This document shows, one piece after another, positions 7,194-18,900 of a DNA stretch of 64,000 nucleotides (positions within the stretch are counted from its first letter, which is position 1; every line of letters begins with the position of its first letter). The DNA is from an uncultured Marvinbryantia sp. (GTDB lineage Bacteria; Bacillota; Clostridia; Lachnospirales; Lachnospiraceae), in contig CAKRVB010000005.1 in the NCBI GenBank assembly GCA_934408725.1, positions 1-64,000 of the forward strand, in the 5' to 3' direction. The notes under the pieces are model-generated. The model did not search any database. It worked only from the letters and a program-made list of their open reading frames with translations, and was not told the DNA's origin. The translations under genes and the position numbers were made by a program.

Positions 7194-8402
7194 GACGCTA
7201 TACATCTGAAACATTGCAATATATACCGCCAATACGATATATCCCGCTACGATGGCCATGAAGATCAGCAGAGTCGGTTCCAGTTTCTTCAGGACATCCT
7301 GTACGGCCATGTCCAGCTCGGAATCGTAGTAGCCTGCTACCGTATGCAGAGTGGATTCCAGTTCACCGGTTTCTTCTCCCACGGCCGTCATGTCTACCAG
7401 GATATCCGGCAGGCAGTCTACTTCTCTCATACATTCTCCTAAGGTATGTCCTTCCTCCAGTCGTGAGGTGATCTTGCCCACACACTGACTGACATAATAG
7501 TTACTGATGACTCTGGCTGAGATACTCACTGCACTGGTCAGCTGCAATCCTGCGCCGATCAGTGTCGTCATATTTCCTGCAAATTCGCTGGCTGCACTTA
7601 ATACATTTACATTGCCCAATACCGGCAGCTTCAAGGCTTTCTGTGCCAGCTTCAGTCTTCCCTTTTCTGTATTGCCATAGAGCTTAAATGCCAGCGTGAT
7701 GGCTGCCAGCACTACAATAATCAGCAGAATATAATTTCGGAAGAAGTTGGAGACACAGATCAGCGACTGGGTAATCAATGGCAATTCTGCATCATAGGAC
7801 TCAAAGATATCCATGAACGTCGGCACTACCTTTACCATCAATACGATTACCACTACGACTGCCAGCGCCAGTACGAATACCGGATAAATCAGCGCATTTC
7901 GCACTTTTGCACGCATCTTGACCTGTTTGTCATAGTGCTGGTACATCGTCTCAAACGCTTTTGCCAGATTACCAGATTCTTCCCCGGCTCGTATGGTTTC
8001 GATAAAAACCGGAGGCATCAGTTTTTCCCCCCGCTCCTTAAAACTGGTTGCTATGCTGCGTCCTGCTTCTACATCTTCACCCACCTGCTTTAACACTTTT
8101 TTCAGTTTCTTATCTGTGATCTTGTCCCCGATCAGATGTACAGCGCGGCCAATGGGAATACCGGATTTCAGGATGATGGAAAACTGGGCACACATCAGGG
8201 AAAACGCTTTGGCATTCAGCTTATTTCCACCAATCTCCATATTCAGAAGTCCCTGCTTCTTCTCTTCGATCTCTGTGATCTTCAGGATTATATCACAATC
8301 CTGTTTGATCTTGTCTACTGCATCAAACTGATCGAAGCCCTCCACAATACCAGAGACTTTTACTCCATCTCTGGAAATGGCCGAGTATTTGTATTTTGCC
8401 AT
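7188..8402 (-). CDS. pilC: Type IV pilus assembly inner-membrane protein PilC
   Basis: 404 residues with AAGGAG before the start. Type II secretion F family: the N-terminal segment MAKYKYSAISRDG is typical. Two T2SSF domains (about 65-190 and 270-395) each have an amphipathic GxPIGRAVHLI-type start and PFxETIRAGEESGNL-like or DMTAVGEETGEL signatures, with membrane segments after each. The protein forms the membrane platform rotated by PilB and PilT to add or remove pilins. Gene order pilB-pilT-pilC is standard; the gap to pilT is 14 bases. Confidence 0.93.
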   Translation of the reverse strand: MAKYKYSAISRDGVKVSGIVEGFDQFDAVDKIKQDCDIILKITEIEEKKQGLLNMEIGGNKLNAKAFSLMCAQFSIILKSGIPIGRAVHLIGDKITDKKLKKVLKQVGEDVEAGRSIATSFKERGEKLMPPVFIETIRAGEESGNLAKAFETMYQHYDKQVKMRAKVRNALIYPVFVLALAVVVVIVLMVKVVPTFMDIFESYDAELPLITQSLICVSNFFRNYILLIIVVLAAITLAFKLYGNTEKGRLKLAQKALKLPVLGNVNVLSAASEFAGNMTTLIGAGLQLTSAVSISARVISNYYVSQCVGKITSRLEEGHTLGECMREVDCLPDILVDMTAVGEETGELESTLHTVAGYYDSELDMAVQDVLKKLEPTLLIFMAIVAGYIVLAVYIAMFQMYSVM

Positions 8403-8416
8403 GATTTTTTACTCCT

Positions 8417-9460
8417 TCACCCGTTTTTTCTAATGAAGTCTTTATCTTTTCCATATTCCATGGCAAGATCTTTGTCGATCTGTCTGGAACGTACCAGCGA
8501 TACCAGAGACTGATCCATGGTCTGTCCCCCCAGTGCAGAGCTGGTGGAGATCGCATTGGCAATCTGTGGTGTATTTCCGGTTCGAATCATATTGCGGATG
8601 GCATCTGTCACGACCATTACTTCGCTGGCCAGGATTCGACCGCCGGTCTTTTTGCGCAGCAGCTGCTGGGCAATGACAGCTACCAGTGTCATAGACAGCT
8701 GCAGACGGATCTGGTTCTGCATTCCCTCCGGGAATACCTGCACGATACGGTCAATCGCATCGGAGGCACAGTCTGTATGTAAAGTTCCAAATACCAGATG
8801 CCCGGTCTCTGCTGCAGTAATGGCAGTCTCGATGGTATCCCGGTCTCGCATCTCACCGATCAGGATGACGTCCGGGTCTTCTCGAAGACTGGCCCGCAGA
8901 CCTTCTGAGAAACTGGCAGTGTCTTTTCCGATTTCACGCTGATTGATCAGACACTGATCCGGTGTATAGATATACTCGATCGGATCTTCCAATGTGACGA
9001 TATGATCTTTTCTGGTATGATTAATCTCATTTAACAAAGCTGCCAGCGTGGTGGATTTTCCTGATCCGGTTTCACCGGTTACCAGAACAATTCCTTTGTG
9101 CAGCTTCGTAAATCCCGGTACGGATGGTGGAAGCCCCAGGCTGTCCAGTCTCGGGATCACTTCACTGAGCAGTCGCACCGCTGCTGACAGCTTTCCCTGT
9201 TGCTTAAAGACATGGCAGCGGCAACGGATTCCACAGATGTCCCTGGAAAAATCCAGTTCTCCGGTATGTTCCAGGCGAGCAAAGAGTTCTCCTGCCAGCC
9301 ATTTGCATAAATTGATACAGTCTTCTTCTGTCAATGGCTCTTCTGCCATATTTTCCAGGCTTCCATCTACACGGTATTTGGGCGGTAATCCAAACACCAG
9401 ATGAATATCAGACGCATGATTGCTTTTGGCCTGCAAGGCCAGTTCTTCCATATTGTACAT
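8417..9460 (-). CDS. pilT: Pilus retraction ATPase PilT
   Basis: 347 residues. An N-terminal PAS-like domain (ASDIHLVFGLPPKYRVDG) precedes the RecA-like domain with Walker A GETGSGKST (about residue 130), an Asp box (TLEDPIEYIY), Walker B (DVILIGEMRD) and His box (FGTLHTD). Its size and the AIRNMIRTGNTPQIANAI segment fit PilT rather than PilB. The hexamer drives pilus depolymerisation, so these pili probably retract (twitching or DNA uptake). The stop of pilB lies one base before the start, so the two are translationally coupled. Confidence 0.92.
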   Translation of the reverse strand: MYNMEELALQAKSNHASDIHLVFGLPPKYRVDGSLENMAEEPLTEEDCINLCKWLAGELFARLEHTGELDFSRDICGIRCRCHVFKQQGKLSAAVRLLSEVIPRLDSLGLPPSVPGFTKLHKGIVLVTGETGSGKSTTLAALLNEINHTRKDHIVTLEDPIEYIYTPDQCLINQREIGKDTASFSEGLRASLREDPDVILIGEMRDRDTIETAITAAETGHLVFGTLHTDCASDAIDRIVQVFPEGMQNQIRLQLSMTLVAVIAQQLLRKKTGGRILASEVMVVTDAIRNMIRTGNTPQIANAISTSSALGGQTMDQSLVSLVRSRQIDKDLAMEYGKDKDFIRKNG

Positions 9461-9461
9461 A

Positions 9462-11171
9462 TTATTCTATCTCTCCTGTTTCGTAAATAACCCGTCGAAT
9501 CTCCTCGGAAGTGGTGATTCCTTTCTCCACCAGTTCAATCGCATTCTCTCTTAATGTGGTAAATCCACTGTTTCCATTTTTCAGTTCTGCCTCAATGGCT
9601 CCGCGGTCTGCACGGGTTGCAATCAGGCGCTGGATCTTATGATCGATCTCCAGAATCTCAAAGACACCGATTCGGCCACGATAACCGGTATTAAAGCAGT
9701 CCGCGCATCCTTTTCCATGATAAAATGTGTGCTTCTGCTGTGGATCCAGTCTCAATGTTCTCACTTCTTCTTCACTTGCTTCATAGCTTTCTCTGCACTT
9801 CGGGCAGATCCGGCGCACCAGTCGCTGAGATACCACGCCTCGCAAAGCTGTAGCAACCAGATAGGGCTCTACTCCGATATCTTCCAGACGTTCGATCGTC
9901 CCTACCGCATCGTTAGTATGAATGGTGGATAACACTACATGACCGGTGATCGCAGAGCGCATACAGATCTGTGCCGTCTCACCGTCTCGAATCTCTCCTA
10001 CGGCAATGATATCCGGATCCTGACGCAGAATCGCACGCAGACCATTGGCAAATGTCATGCCTGTCTTCTCGTTGATCTGTACCTGATTCACCCCGTCAAT
10101 ATTATACTCCACAGGATCTTCCAGCGTCACCAGGTTCACCTCTTCTGTATTCAGCTGGGAGATCATGGTATTCATAGTGGAAGACTTACCACTTCCGGTT
10201 GGACCGGCGATCAGTATGACTCCACTGTGGCAGTGAATGGTTCTCTGATATTTTTCCAGATTGCTGCCCATCAGACCGATGGCTTCCGGTGTCAGATATC
10301 CGGCTTCTTTATCCAGAAGTCTTGCTACAATCTTCTCTCCATAGACAGTTGGCAGAGAAGATACACGTAAGTCATATTCCTTTTTATTACTTTTTACATT
10401 AAATCGTCCATCCTGCGGAATTCTTCGTTCTGCAATATCCATTCCGCTCATGATCTTGATACGGGAGATAACCGAATTCTGCAGATTTTTCGGAATTGTC
10501 AGAATCTGGCGCAGCATACCGTCGATACGCATCCGCACCTGAAGTTCTTTTTCCTTTGGTTCAATATGAATATCACTGGCATTTTCATGAACTGCACGAT
10601 CGATGATAGAATTCACCAGACGAATCGTTGGTGCATCGTTGACATTGTCATTCAGGATATTACTGGAAAACTGATTGTTCTCCTCCTCTTCCTGAGTCGC
10701 AGAAATCTCCCGCTTCATCGCCTCGATCGCCTTCGCTGCACCTTCATTGCCGTACAATACGGTAATCGCATGTTCCACACCTTCTGCGGTGGCAATCATC
10801 GGCACAATACGTTTTCGAACGGCTTTCCTTACCTCCTCGATGGCGTAGAAGTTCATCGGATCACACATAGCCAGATAAATTTCATCCTTTGTCATATGTA
10901 CCGGTACTACCTGGAATTGTTTTGCAATATTCTTCGGTACCACCTGAGCAAGAGAGATCGGAATATTCGTCTTGGAAAGATCTATGTACTCAATACCCAG
11001 CTGAAGTCTGAGGACTTCAATCAGCTGTGCCTCTGTAATGATGCCGGCTGAGATCAATGCTGTTCCCAGTCGTTCTTTTGTCTTTTTCTGCAGTTCCAGC
11101 CCCTGTTCCAGTTCCTCCGGGGTAATAGCACCCGCTGATACCAGCAGGTCACCAAGCCGCTTGTATGCCAT
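9462..11171 (-). CDS. pilB: Pilus extension ATPase PilB
   Basis: 569 residues from the ATG preceded by AAAGGAG; the longer in-frame start overlaps the previous gene without a ribosome site. An N-terminal T2SSE_N/MshEN domain (LGDLLVSAGAITPEEL, with two repeats) is followed by the GspE-type ATPase: Walker A GPTGSGKSS, TLEDPVEYNIDGVNQ, DIIAVGEIRDGETAQ and HTNDAVGTIERL. The tetracysteine CPKC...CADC zinc site is characteristic of PilB/GspE. MshEN domains often bind c-di-GMP in related ATPases; whether this one does is not visible. It powers pilin polymerisation at the cytoplasmic face. Confidence 0.94.
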   Translation of the reverse strand: MAYKRLGDLLVSAGAITPEELEQGLELQKKTKERLGTALISAGIITEAQLIEVLRLQLGIEYIDLSKTNIPISLAQVVPKNIAKQFQVVPVHMTKDEIYLAMCDPMNFYAIEEVRKAVRKRIVPMIATAEGVEHAITVLYGNEGAAKAIEAMKREISATQEEEENNQFSSNILNDNVNDAPTIRLVNSIIDRAVHENASDIHIEPKEKELQVRMRIDGMLRQILTIPKNLQNSVISRIKIMSGMDIAERRIPQDGRFNVKSNKKEYDLRVSSLPTVYGEKIVARLLDKEAGYLTPEAIGLMGSNLEKYQRTIHCHSGVILIAGPTGSGKSSTMNTMISQLNTEEVNLVTLEDPVEYNIDGVNQVQINEKTGMTFANGLRAILRQDPDIIAVGEIRDGETAQICMRSAITGHVVLSTIHTNDAVGTIERLEDIGVEPYLVATALRGVVSQRLVRRICPKCRESYEASEEEVRTLRLDPQQKHTFYHGKGCADCFNTGYRGRIGVFEILEIDHKIQRLIATRADRGAIEAELKNGNSGFTTLRENAIELVEKGITTSEEIRRVIYETGEIE

Positions 11172-11205
11172 GTGTTTGTCTCCTTTTTGTGTCTGCGCAG
11201 CTTTC

Positions 11206-11802
11206 TTATGAGGCTGCCTGTCCACCATTCTGATTTATCTTCAAGTCATTTATCGGAATTACGTTAAAGGTATTCTCCACCTGTTCTTTGTTGTTCCTGT
11301 CTGTTATCAGTAACGTTACTGTGAACAGATTATCCGCTTTGTTATAAGTCAAATTCTCCACTTTTGCCTTCAATTCAAAAGAACTGTAGGAAGCTCCGGA
11401 TAACAGCCGGCGATAGACGGTCCTACCATCCTCTGTTGCCTTAATGGCAATCTCACCACTGTCCTGTTCGTTATCGTCACTATCTATAGAAAGGAAACTG
11501 CTCTTACTCTGTCCATAAGCAGGACTGAAATAGGTCAGCAGTTTTCCTGTATTTTCATCGTAAGTAATACTGGTCGCATATCGCAGCTCTGTCTCTATGC
11601 TGTTAGTCAGTGTTGAGCACAGCTGTTTTCCATGAGAACGGGTCAGTGTCTCATTATACATGCGCACCGCAAATGTCACGCCTTCTGCCATCACCTGACT
11701 GGCAAGAAGCAATATGATCGTTGCTGCCAGCAGCTCTCCCAGGAAAAATCCCCGGTGGCCGGACAGCTTCTTTTTGATTTTTCGGATTGCTGTCTTCATC
11801 AT
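11206..11802 (-). CDS. Minor prepilin (PilW/GspJ-like)
   Basis: 198 residues. A basic leader ends at HRG|FFLGE (cleavage after Gly18, Glu at mature position 5), then a hydrophobic helix LLAATIILLLASQVM and a beta-rich extracellular domain. The Phe-Phe start differs from the standard FT start but keeps the essential Gly and Glu. Gene position between another prepilin and pilB, and its size, fit a J-type minor pilin that primes the pilus tip. No functional motif is seen beyond the leader. Confidence 0.75.
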   Translation of the reverse strand: MMKTAIRKIKKKLSGHRGFFLGELLAATIILLLASQVMAEGVTFAVRMYNETLTRSHGKQLCSTLTNSIETELRYATSITYDENTGKLLTYFSPAYGQSKSSFLSIDSDDNEQDSGEIAIKATEDGRTVYRRLLSGASYSSFELKAKVENLTYNKADNLFTVTLLITDRNNKEQVENTFNVIPINDLKINQNGGQAAS

Positions 11803-11805
11803 CTG

Positions 11806-12168
11806 TTATTCCTGTTTTTGAGGTTCGTAATAAATATAATCATTCTCTGTCTTATATACTTTTACATCCAATGTGGCTGCATTCGCTGCACCACTTCCAT
11901 CTGTGATAGTCATCACACCAGATTCCGGTGTCAGCTGACTTTCCTCTACATGAAATGCCGTATCGGTATTATCTGCTTTTGCATTGACTCTGGCTGATGT
12001 CACCACCGCCCCTGAGAGCATAATCACTGCCAGCGATAAAATAATCATGGTCACCAGGGTCTCCACAATCGTCTCACCGGAAGCATCTTTTAACCTGACT
12101 TCTGCCCTCTGCCTGATTCTCTCTGACAGGTGTCCTATATGAAAATGTCTTATCTTTTGCCTCTTCAT
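11806..12168 (-). CDS. Small minor prepilin (PilV/GspI-like)
   Basis: 120 residues. A long basic N-terminus (about 30 residues, His/Arg rich) leads to ASG|ETIVETLVTMIILSLAV: Gly31 at the cleavage site and Glu36 at mature position 5. The mature part is under 90 residues. The start overlaps the previous gene by four bases (ATGA), so the genes are coupled. The ETIVETL motif is common in minor prepilins of Firmicutes. Likely part of the initiating tip complex; I infer the I-type role from order and size. Confidence 0.7.
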   Translation of the reverse strand: MKRQKIRHFHIGHLSERIRQRAEVRLKDASGETIVETLVTMIILSLAVIMLSGAVVTSARVNAKADNTDTAFHVEESQLTPESGVMTITDGSGAANAATLDVKVYKTENDYIYYEPQKQE

Positions 12169-12905
12169 GAACCTGCCTCCTGTGCCTCTGCCTCAGAACC
12201 ATAGAGGATTCTTTCTGCATTCCAGGTATACTCTACCTTGGTGGTATAATGTGTTTCTTTTTTATTCCCATTACCACTCATTTGTGTACTGTCACTTCCT
12301 GCACAGCCGCCACTTAATTCCAGAGTCATCCGACAGGAATCCAACCCTTCACCAGATGTCAGTTCCAGAAACATATCATAGCTGTTGTAGGTCTGTTGTG
12401 CAGTTCCAATGGTTACGTTATGTTCCGTATCTTTTTTTATGGTAATTGTAACTTCCACGTCCTGCATTGCTTCTGTGTCCGGTCCCTGTATCTTTAAAGT
12501 CTTTGTTCCCGGAATGGCTGTTGCTGACGCATCAACCAGCTCCCGGATCCAGGATACCAGATATGCATTTCCCAGTCTGACTGCCCCATTATCTGTTGCC
12601 GTGGCATCGCTTCTGGATGTAACGGTCCAAACCGGATCCTGTACCTGTGAACTGGTGCCCCGGTATATGGTCTTTTGTGTTCTGGTTACTTTGATATCTG
12701 TGATGGCATCCCGCAGGGTTTTGGCCGCACTGGAACAGGTCAGGAAATTCTGCTCTGCCTGTCGATCTGACTGCACACTTTTCACTGCGGTGACCGCCCC
12801 ATTCAACATGACTATGCTGAGAATCGATGCAATCAGAAAAAACAGGATACCAAAAAAGATAGAGGTACCCTGTCTGGATCTCAGCTTTTTATTTATCTTC
12901 TCCAT
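12165..12905 (-). CDS. Minor pilin-like protein (PilX/GspK-like)
   Basis: 246 residues. The N-terminus RQG-TSIFF is followed by a hydrophobic helix GILFFLIASILSIVML; the Glu at mature position 5 is absent, as in K-type minor pseudopilins that cap the tip. The outer domain is Thr-rich with two Cys near residues 60 and 195-205. It lies between the giant prepilin and two minor prepilins, as expected of a tip complex. Cleavage by the prepilin peptidase is plausible but not certain without Glu5. Confidence 0.65.
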   Translation of the reverse strand: MEKINKKLRSRQGTSIFFGILFFLIASILSIVMLNGAVTAVKSVQSDRQAEQNFLTCSSAAKTLRDAITDIKVTRTQKTIYRGTSSQVQDPVWTVTSRSDATATDNGAVRLGNAYLVSWIRELVDASATAIPGTKTLKIQGPDTEAMQDVEVTITIKKDTEHNVTIGTAQQTYNSYDMFLELTSGEGLDSCRMTLELSGGCAGSDSTQMSGNGNKKETHYTTKVEYTWNAERILYGSEAEAQEAGS

Positions 12906-12939
12906 CTGTGGTACCTCCTCTCTTTTTCTTCTGTATTTG

Positions 12940-15900
12940 TTACTCCACGCCTATGACGGCGCTACTGTTCTCTGTCAGGATCTCGCTGCTCTCCCCGGCT
13001 GTGGATTCTTCTGCTGCACTGTCCTGCATGATCTGTTCATTGCTGCTGCCATCCTGTTCTATCACAATGTCACTGTCATCTCCGTCAGCTGACATGTCTG
13101 CGTCATTAGATTCCCCAGTGCTTCCACCAGCTGTATCTGGCTCTGTTCCATTCGTATCTTCTATAGAGTCATTTCCGTCATCACCGTTTTCCACATCCTC
13201 TGAGGTGTCGCCATCGATCACAGTGCCCTGATCCTCATCTGGAGTATAGACATTTCCTGACTCATCCACCATCTGTGCCGCAAGATTACTCTTACTTACT
13301 TCTACCCAGGTAGTCGTGGTGTAATCTACATTCTCATAGGTATATGTACCTGTGATCGTCAGCGTAATCACCATATCTGGATCAATCTCTGCCAGGGAAG
13401 TGATAGTGAATGCCATCTGCTTCTCTGCAGTCGCCCTGATGTCCGTGACCTCAATAAAATCTTCTCCACCTTCTTCTACGGCGATCTCCCATTTCATATA
13501 TGGTGCCAGATCTTTTTCCGGCGCAACCACTGTCGTTGCCAGATCGGCATATGGCGTCAGCACAGATTCTGTATTCTCAGACTCCTCTTCCAAAGAGATC
13601 TGCATCTGAATCTCGCCATCCGTCATCTCTTCTGCTTCACTTCCACTATCCTCTCCGGTGTCTGCATCTGTATCAGAGCTTTCACTGCCCATGGAGCTGT
13701 CCACACCTGTGATGGCTTCCCCATTCTGAACCAGAACCATCTGGGAACTTTCTTCCGCCGGAGTGCTTTCTTCTGCTGCTGTCGGTTCATTCTCCGAACC
13801 CAGTGTCTGTTCTTCTGTCACAACACTGTCTTCGGATCCGGCACTTTGCTGATCCGCTGTTATATCCACATCCGTGCTGTTGTTATACATGGACATCGGC
13901 ACTGCATGGACTGCCAGTGTCACCTTGTCATCCTTATTCAGGCTTACTGTGGCGCTGTCTGCATAAGCGGTAAGATCTGCCGTCACCGTCAACGTAAAGG
14001 TTGCACGATATTCTTCTTCACTTGTGCCACTTCCCACTTTGATCACTGCCGTGATCTCTTCCGTACCAGTCTTGTGTGCCAGTACCGTTGCTACATAACC
14101 GCCCACTTCATTATCATACTCGATCTTGGTCACTTCTGCAATACGATCCTCTCCGGTAAGCACCTGAATATTGGAATCGGATACCGTTTCACTGCCCGAA
14201 TCTGTCACTGCCTCAGATGCCGTCTGCGTTTCCGCCTCCTCTGTTCCGCCATAGATGAATTCAAAATCAGTAAAAGTCTTATTTGTTCCCAGTTTCTTTG
14301 CATCATCTTTCAGGACGAAGGTCTTCAGCGCTTTTCCATAATTCTCATCTTCATCCAGATCCAAAGATTCGAAAATATCCATGTCGGCACGGCTGTCTTC
14401 CCAGTAAATGCCTTCCTGTGGCCATTCACCGTAATGTACATAGGCTGCTGAACCGTCACTGGTATCCTGCTGCAGAATCGTCGGGAACGGATAGTTCTTA
14501 CCATCCAGGCTGGACTTATTGCCTGGGAAGGAATACTTACCGTCAATGGTATGACCATTGGTGTCCTGTGTGGTGACCGCATGGAAACCTGCACCTTCCA
14601 ATTTGTCAAACAATGTGGTTGACATTTCTTTCCAGCTAAGTGGAGTGGCAGAATCTACATTCGTCCAGTCTCTCTGCCATCCTCCATAGATATCATTGCA
14701 GGTAAATCTCTTTTCCCGGTTAATATCATAGTAATAGCTGTTTTCGATTTTCACTCTTACATGCTTATTATAGTCTCTCTCATGTGGAGTCTCTCCATTG
14801 CTTCCGATTGGCTGTATCGAATATATAATATTATAAGCACGATCCGAAACCGGCATTTGTATGTAGGTATAGCAATTCTTTATTTCCGTGGTTGCCGTCT
14901 GGCATTTCTTTCCATTTATCATCCCATTTGCGGATGCATCATCAACCCAATTCGTAAATCCAAGAATATTATTTCCCAGAAGTTCATTTAAAGTTCCTTT
15001 ATTTTTCAGATAAATTCCACCTGTGATACCACCAAGAAAAATCTTTGCTCCATATGGATTGGCACCTGTTGCCTTGCTCTTGGCATTATCAAGGCATTTG
15101 TCCGTACAAATGATTTCCCCACCTGTATAGCATGCGGTTATCACGCCTCTCATACTTCCTACCAGACCACCGACTCGCACAGATACTCCATCGCTCTTAT
15201 AGTACTGTCCCGTGTCAAATGCTTCATTTAATGATATGGTATTGACCGCTGAACATCGTTCCAGGTTCATGGTACTCATTCCAAACATACCGCCGATATT
15301 TCCATCTCCCCAGGAACTCTTGGTACTGTTATCCTGTATGGTATAACCTGATACTGTACAGTTTACGATCTTTGACTCTCCTACTGTGTCTTTTCCTACA
15401 GCAGCAATACCGCACATTCCGCCCATAGCGTACCAGCTCTTTGGACTTTCGGCACTTCTCTGTATATAGTTGCCTTTATCAGAGTATAAAATAATATTTT
15501 TTACATTTGCACCAATGATACTGCCAAAAAGTCCAACTACTGTATTCGTGCTGTTGATTTCTACATTTTTTATAGAATAGGCATTTCCGTCATAGCTTCC
15601 AGTAAAATATGCCATATAAGCATAGGCAGCCTCCACATTGTCTTTTCCTTTCGTGTCAAACATAGAACCGATCTGCGTAAATACCTTTTTCCCATTCGGT
15701 TCCATATTAGCATCCACATCATGGGTCTGAACCCATTCCAGTTTGCCATCTGCCAGATTGGATGTTTTTCCTGTTCCAGAATTACTATTTTCGCCAGACA
15801 TATGACCTAAGTAAGTATAGCCTTCATAATCACTGAGATAATTTTCTTCCTGCAGCGTGGTTACCGCATCCCCGGTCTTGCTGTTCCAGTTCAGATATTC

Positions 15901-18900
15901 CAGCTGTTCCGCCGAACGGATCTCATACTGTCTGCCATCCTCGCCCGGCATTGGCAAAGCCTCTGTTCCGGTCGCTACGCTTCCGTCTTCTGCCAGTACT
16001 GTTAGTTCCTGTGCCAGTGCTTCTCCTGCATTTTTCGTACCATACTGCATCGCATTTGCAAAGAACGGGCTGATGGTAAAGGTAAAGGTATATCCGCTCT
16101 TCGGATCAGCAAGGGATAATACCCCATTTGCCTCATCCGATGTCATCTTCATATACTTTTCGGTATCTGACTTCGTTTTTCCGATGGCCGGAGCTGTTGT
16201 ATAAGCTTTTACCTCAAATCCGTCCAGACGACTGGTCAGTGCCCTGGATACTTCCTTGTTTTCTTCTCCCAGCTGGAAGTTCTGGGCTGTGACTGTCGGT
16301 TTTTCGGTTCCTGACAGCCCGGTTTTCGTATAGTACGCATACCCATACTGCGTGATGATGCCTCCATCATCATGCTCCTGGCATAGTGTGCTGCCGCTGA
16401 CACGGTTGACCGTATCATCCGGACTCTTGGCATCGGCTGTGTATCCGATATAGGAGAAATGGTATCCGTTGTTAGATCCATTTTCCTCTTTTTCCCAGTA
16501 AAGCACGCCGAAGCTTCCCAGGTCGGAGGCCAGCTGCCAGTTTCCAAAATGTATCGCACCTTTTTCATTTCTCACTACGGCCGCAAATGGATATCCGTTC
16601 TGAGAATTGGTCGCACTGTGACATTCTGCTGACGTTGTATTGGCAGCCAGCATCTGATCATAGTTCTTTGCCTGACCACTTCCGCTGGTATTATCAAAGG
16701 CTTCCATCTTTCCAAGATAACGATAGGTTCCACCACTGAGATAGTAACAGTTGCTGTTGATGTTACCACCTTTCTTTGCGAATCCATAAGTATCAGTACT
16801 TCCTGCTGCCGTCAGTGCTACTGCACAGTAATCCTTATTCAAATAGCCTGCATTTCTTGCTGCGAAGCCGCTCAGTATAGATTTTTCACCCTTGGAATAT
16901 TCTACGGCAGCTTTTCCAATGGCATAACTGTTGATGATTGATCCTGTAGCAGCATTTTCCCCAGTGAAACCGCCGATATATGCCTTACCATATAATACAT
17001 TGGCATTTACCAGTGGCGTATCTATCTCACTGTTGCGGATCGTTCCCCGGTTGCTTCCAATGAGTCCGCCAAAGTACAGGGTACCATTTTGCTGTACATA
17101 AAGTGTATGGCTTTTTCCGCCAACATAATAGCCTGTAGCTGCACAGTTCTGAATCTGGCCGCTGTTCACACCTGCCAGTGCTCCCATGTATACCGTGCGG
17201 TTATTCTTAATATCCTCGCCATAACTCAGATACGGATTCGTACCACCTTCCTGGTAGTCTGATACCAGAAACAGATTCTGTATGGTTCCTGCATTTTCGC
17301 CAAAGAGCCCTATTCGTGTCTCATTACTTACAAAACTGATATTTTGTACCTTATGATATCTTCCATTATATTTTGCAAGGAACGGTTCCTTTTCACCGAT
17401 TGGTGCCTGTACTGTCACCGTATCTTTTTCACTGGTATAATTGCTCCATTCGTAGGTCGCATAATCAATATCCAGTTCCTGCATAAAGGTACTCTTCTGC
17501 GTTGCCTCCGCATATACCGCATAATAGCGGCTCAATGCATTCAGCTGTCTCGCTGTACGAAGATAGATCACAGTAGGAGCCTTTTTCACATCTTCAATCG
17601 TTGTCAATACTGACTTTGCAAAATGTGGATTATAGTAGAACGTACTTCCGGTTGCATTGTCTGCATCCATCTCAGCTTTTTTGCTGCCTACTGCATCTGC
17701 TCCACAGATCACCAGCTTCTGATAATAGGTATCTTTTTGTGCATCTGCACTGACGATTTCTTTTGGCAATGGATAGATGTAGTATTTTTCACCTTCCACT
17801 GATACTTCATACCTTGTGGTATTTTTTTTCGTTGGATCGATAGAAAGTACCTGATCTTTGATATCTCCGGTGGCTGTAACCGTCTGATAAGTTACCGTGA
17901 AACTGTCTGTCGGTATGGAGTCTTTTTTATAAGCCACTCCATAGCCATCACCTACAGTCTTTGCATCTTCCTTTAAGGACGGTGTGATATTTCCACCATA
18001 AAATCCATAACTATACTGTTTGCCGCCGGCAGCTGTTTCATCGTCTTCGTATACTTCATAGTAAACAAGACTTCCTGCTTCGAAAAATGCCTGCCAGTCC
18101 CCATAATGCGGCATACCGGAAAGTGCCGGATAAGAATAGGAAGAAAGTCCCTGATTCTTCAGATTATATGGGTAGGTTACGGAAGCACCTGCGAAATTAG
18201 AAACCTGTCCATTTTCCGTAGTATTTAGTTCTTTCGCCATATCTATGATATTGCTCAGCTCAGAATAACTTACTTTTTTTCCTGTTGCTTTGTTCTCTTC
18301 TGTAATAGTGTTATAATCCGTTCCGCCATTCAGGAAATATAACCGGATGACACTGGCTTTTCCACTGTTCGGTATCGTAGAATAACGAACTACCTGATCC
18401 TCTTCTGTACTACTGTTATGATCTGCTTTTAACCAGCTTACTGCGGAATAACTATGATCCACTGTAGCCGTTCCATCATTTCTCTCAGCCAGGAAACCTG
18501 CCGCTATTTTTTCTGCTTTCTGATATCCGGCGGTGTAGCTGTAGCGGATCTCCAGAGGACCGGCACTATTTTGTCCGATCAGTCCACCTGTAACCAGCCC
18601 GTTTATGTACGAATCTGCGTAGGAATGCTCAATGGTTACCCCTTTTTGTGACCGTCCGATCAGTCCACCAGCCAGTTCAGTATCTGTGTCTCCCATGACC
18701 GTTGCAGCCAGACAATTTGTAATTTTTGCTTTTCCTGCCGCAGCTCCAATCAGACCTCCCTGTATAGATGCTCCACTCATCCACAGATCCGCTTCTGTCT
18801 TTCCTTCCAGATTGTCTGCTCCCAGGTAGTACTGACAGTTTTCTAACGTAATTGCACCACCGGCATAGCCCACAAACGCTCCTGCATAACTGTCTCCGGT

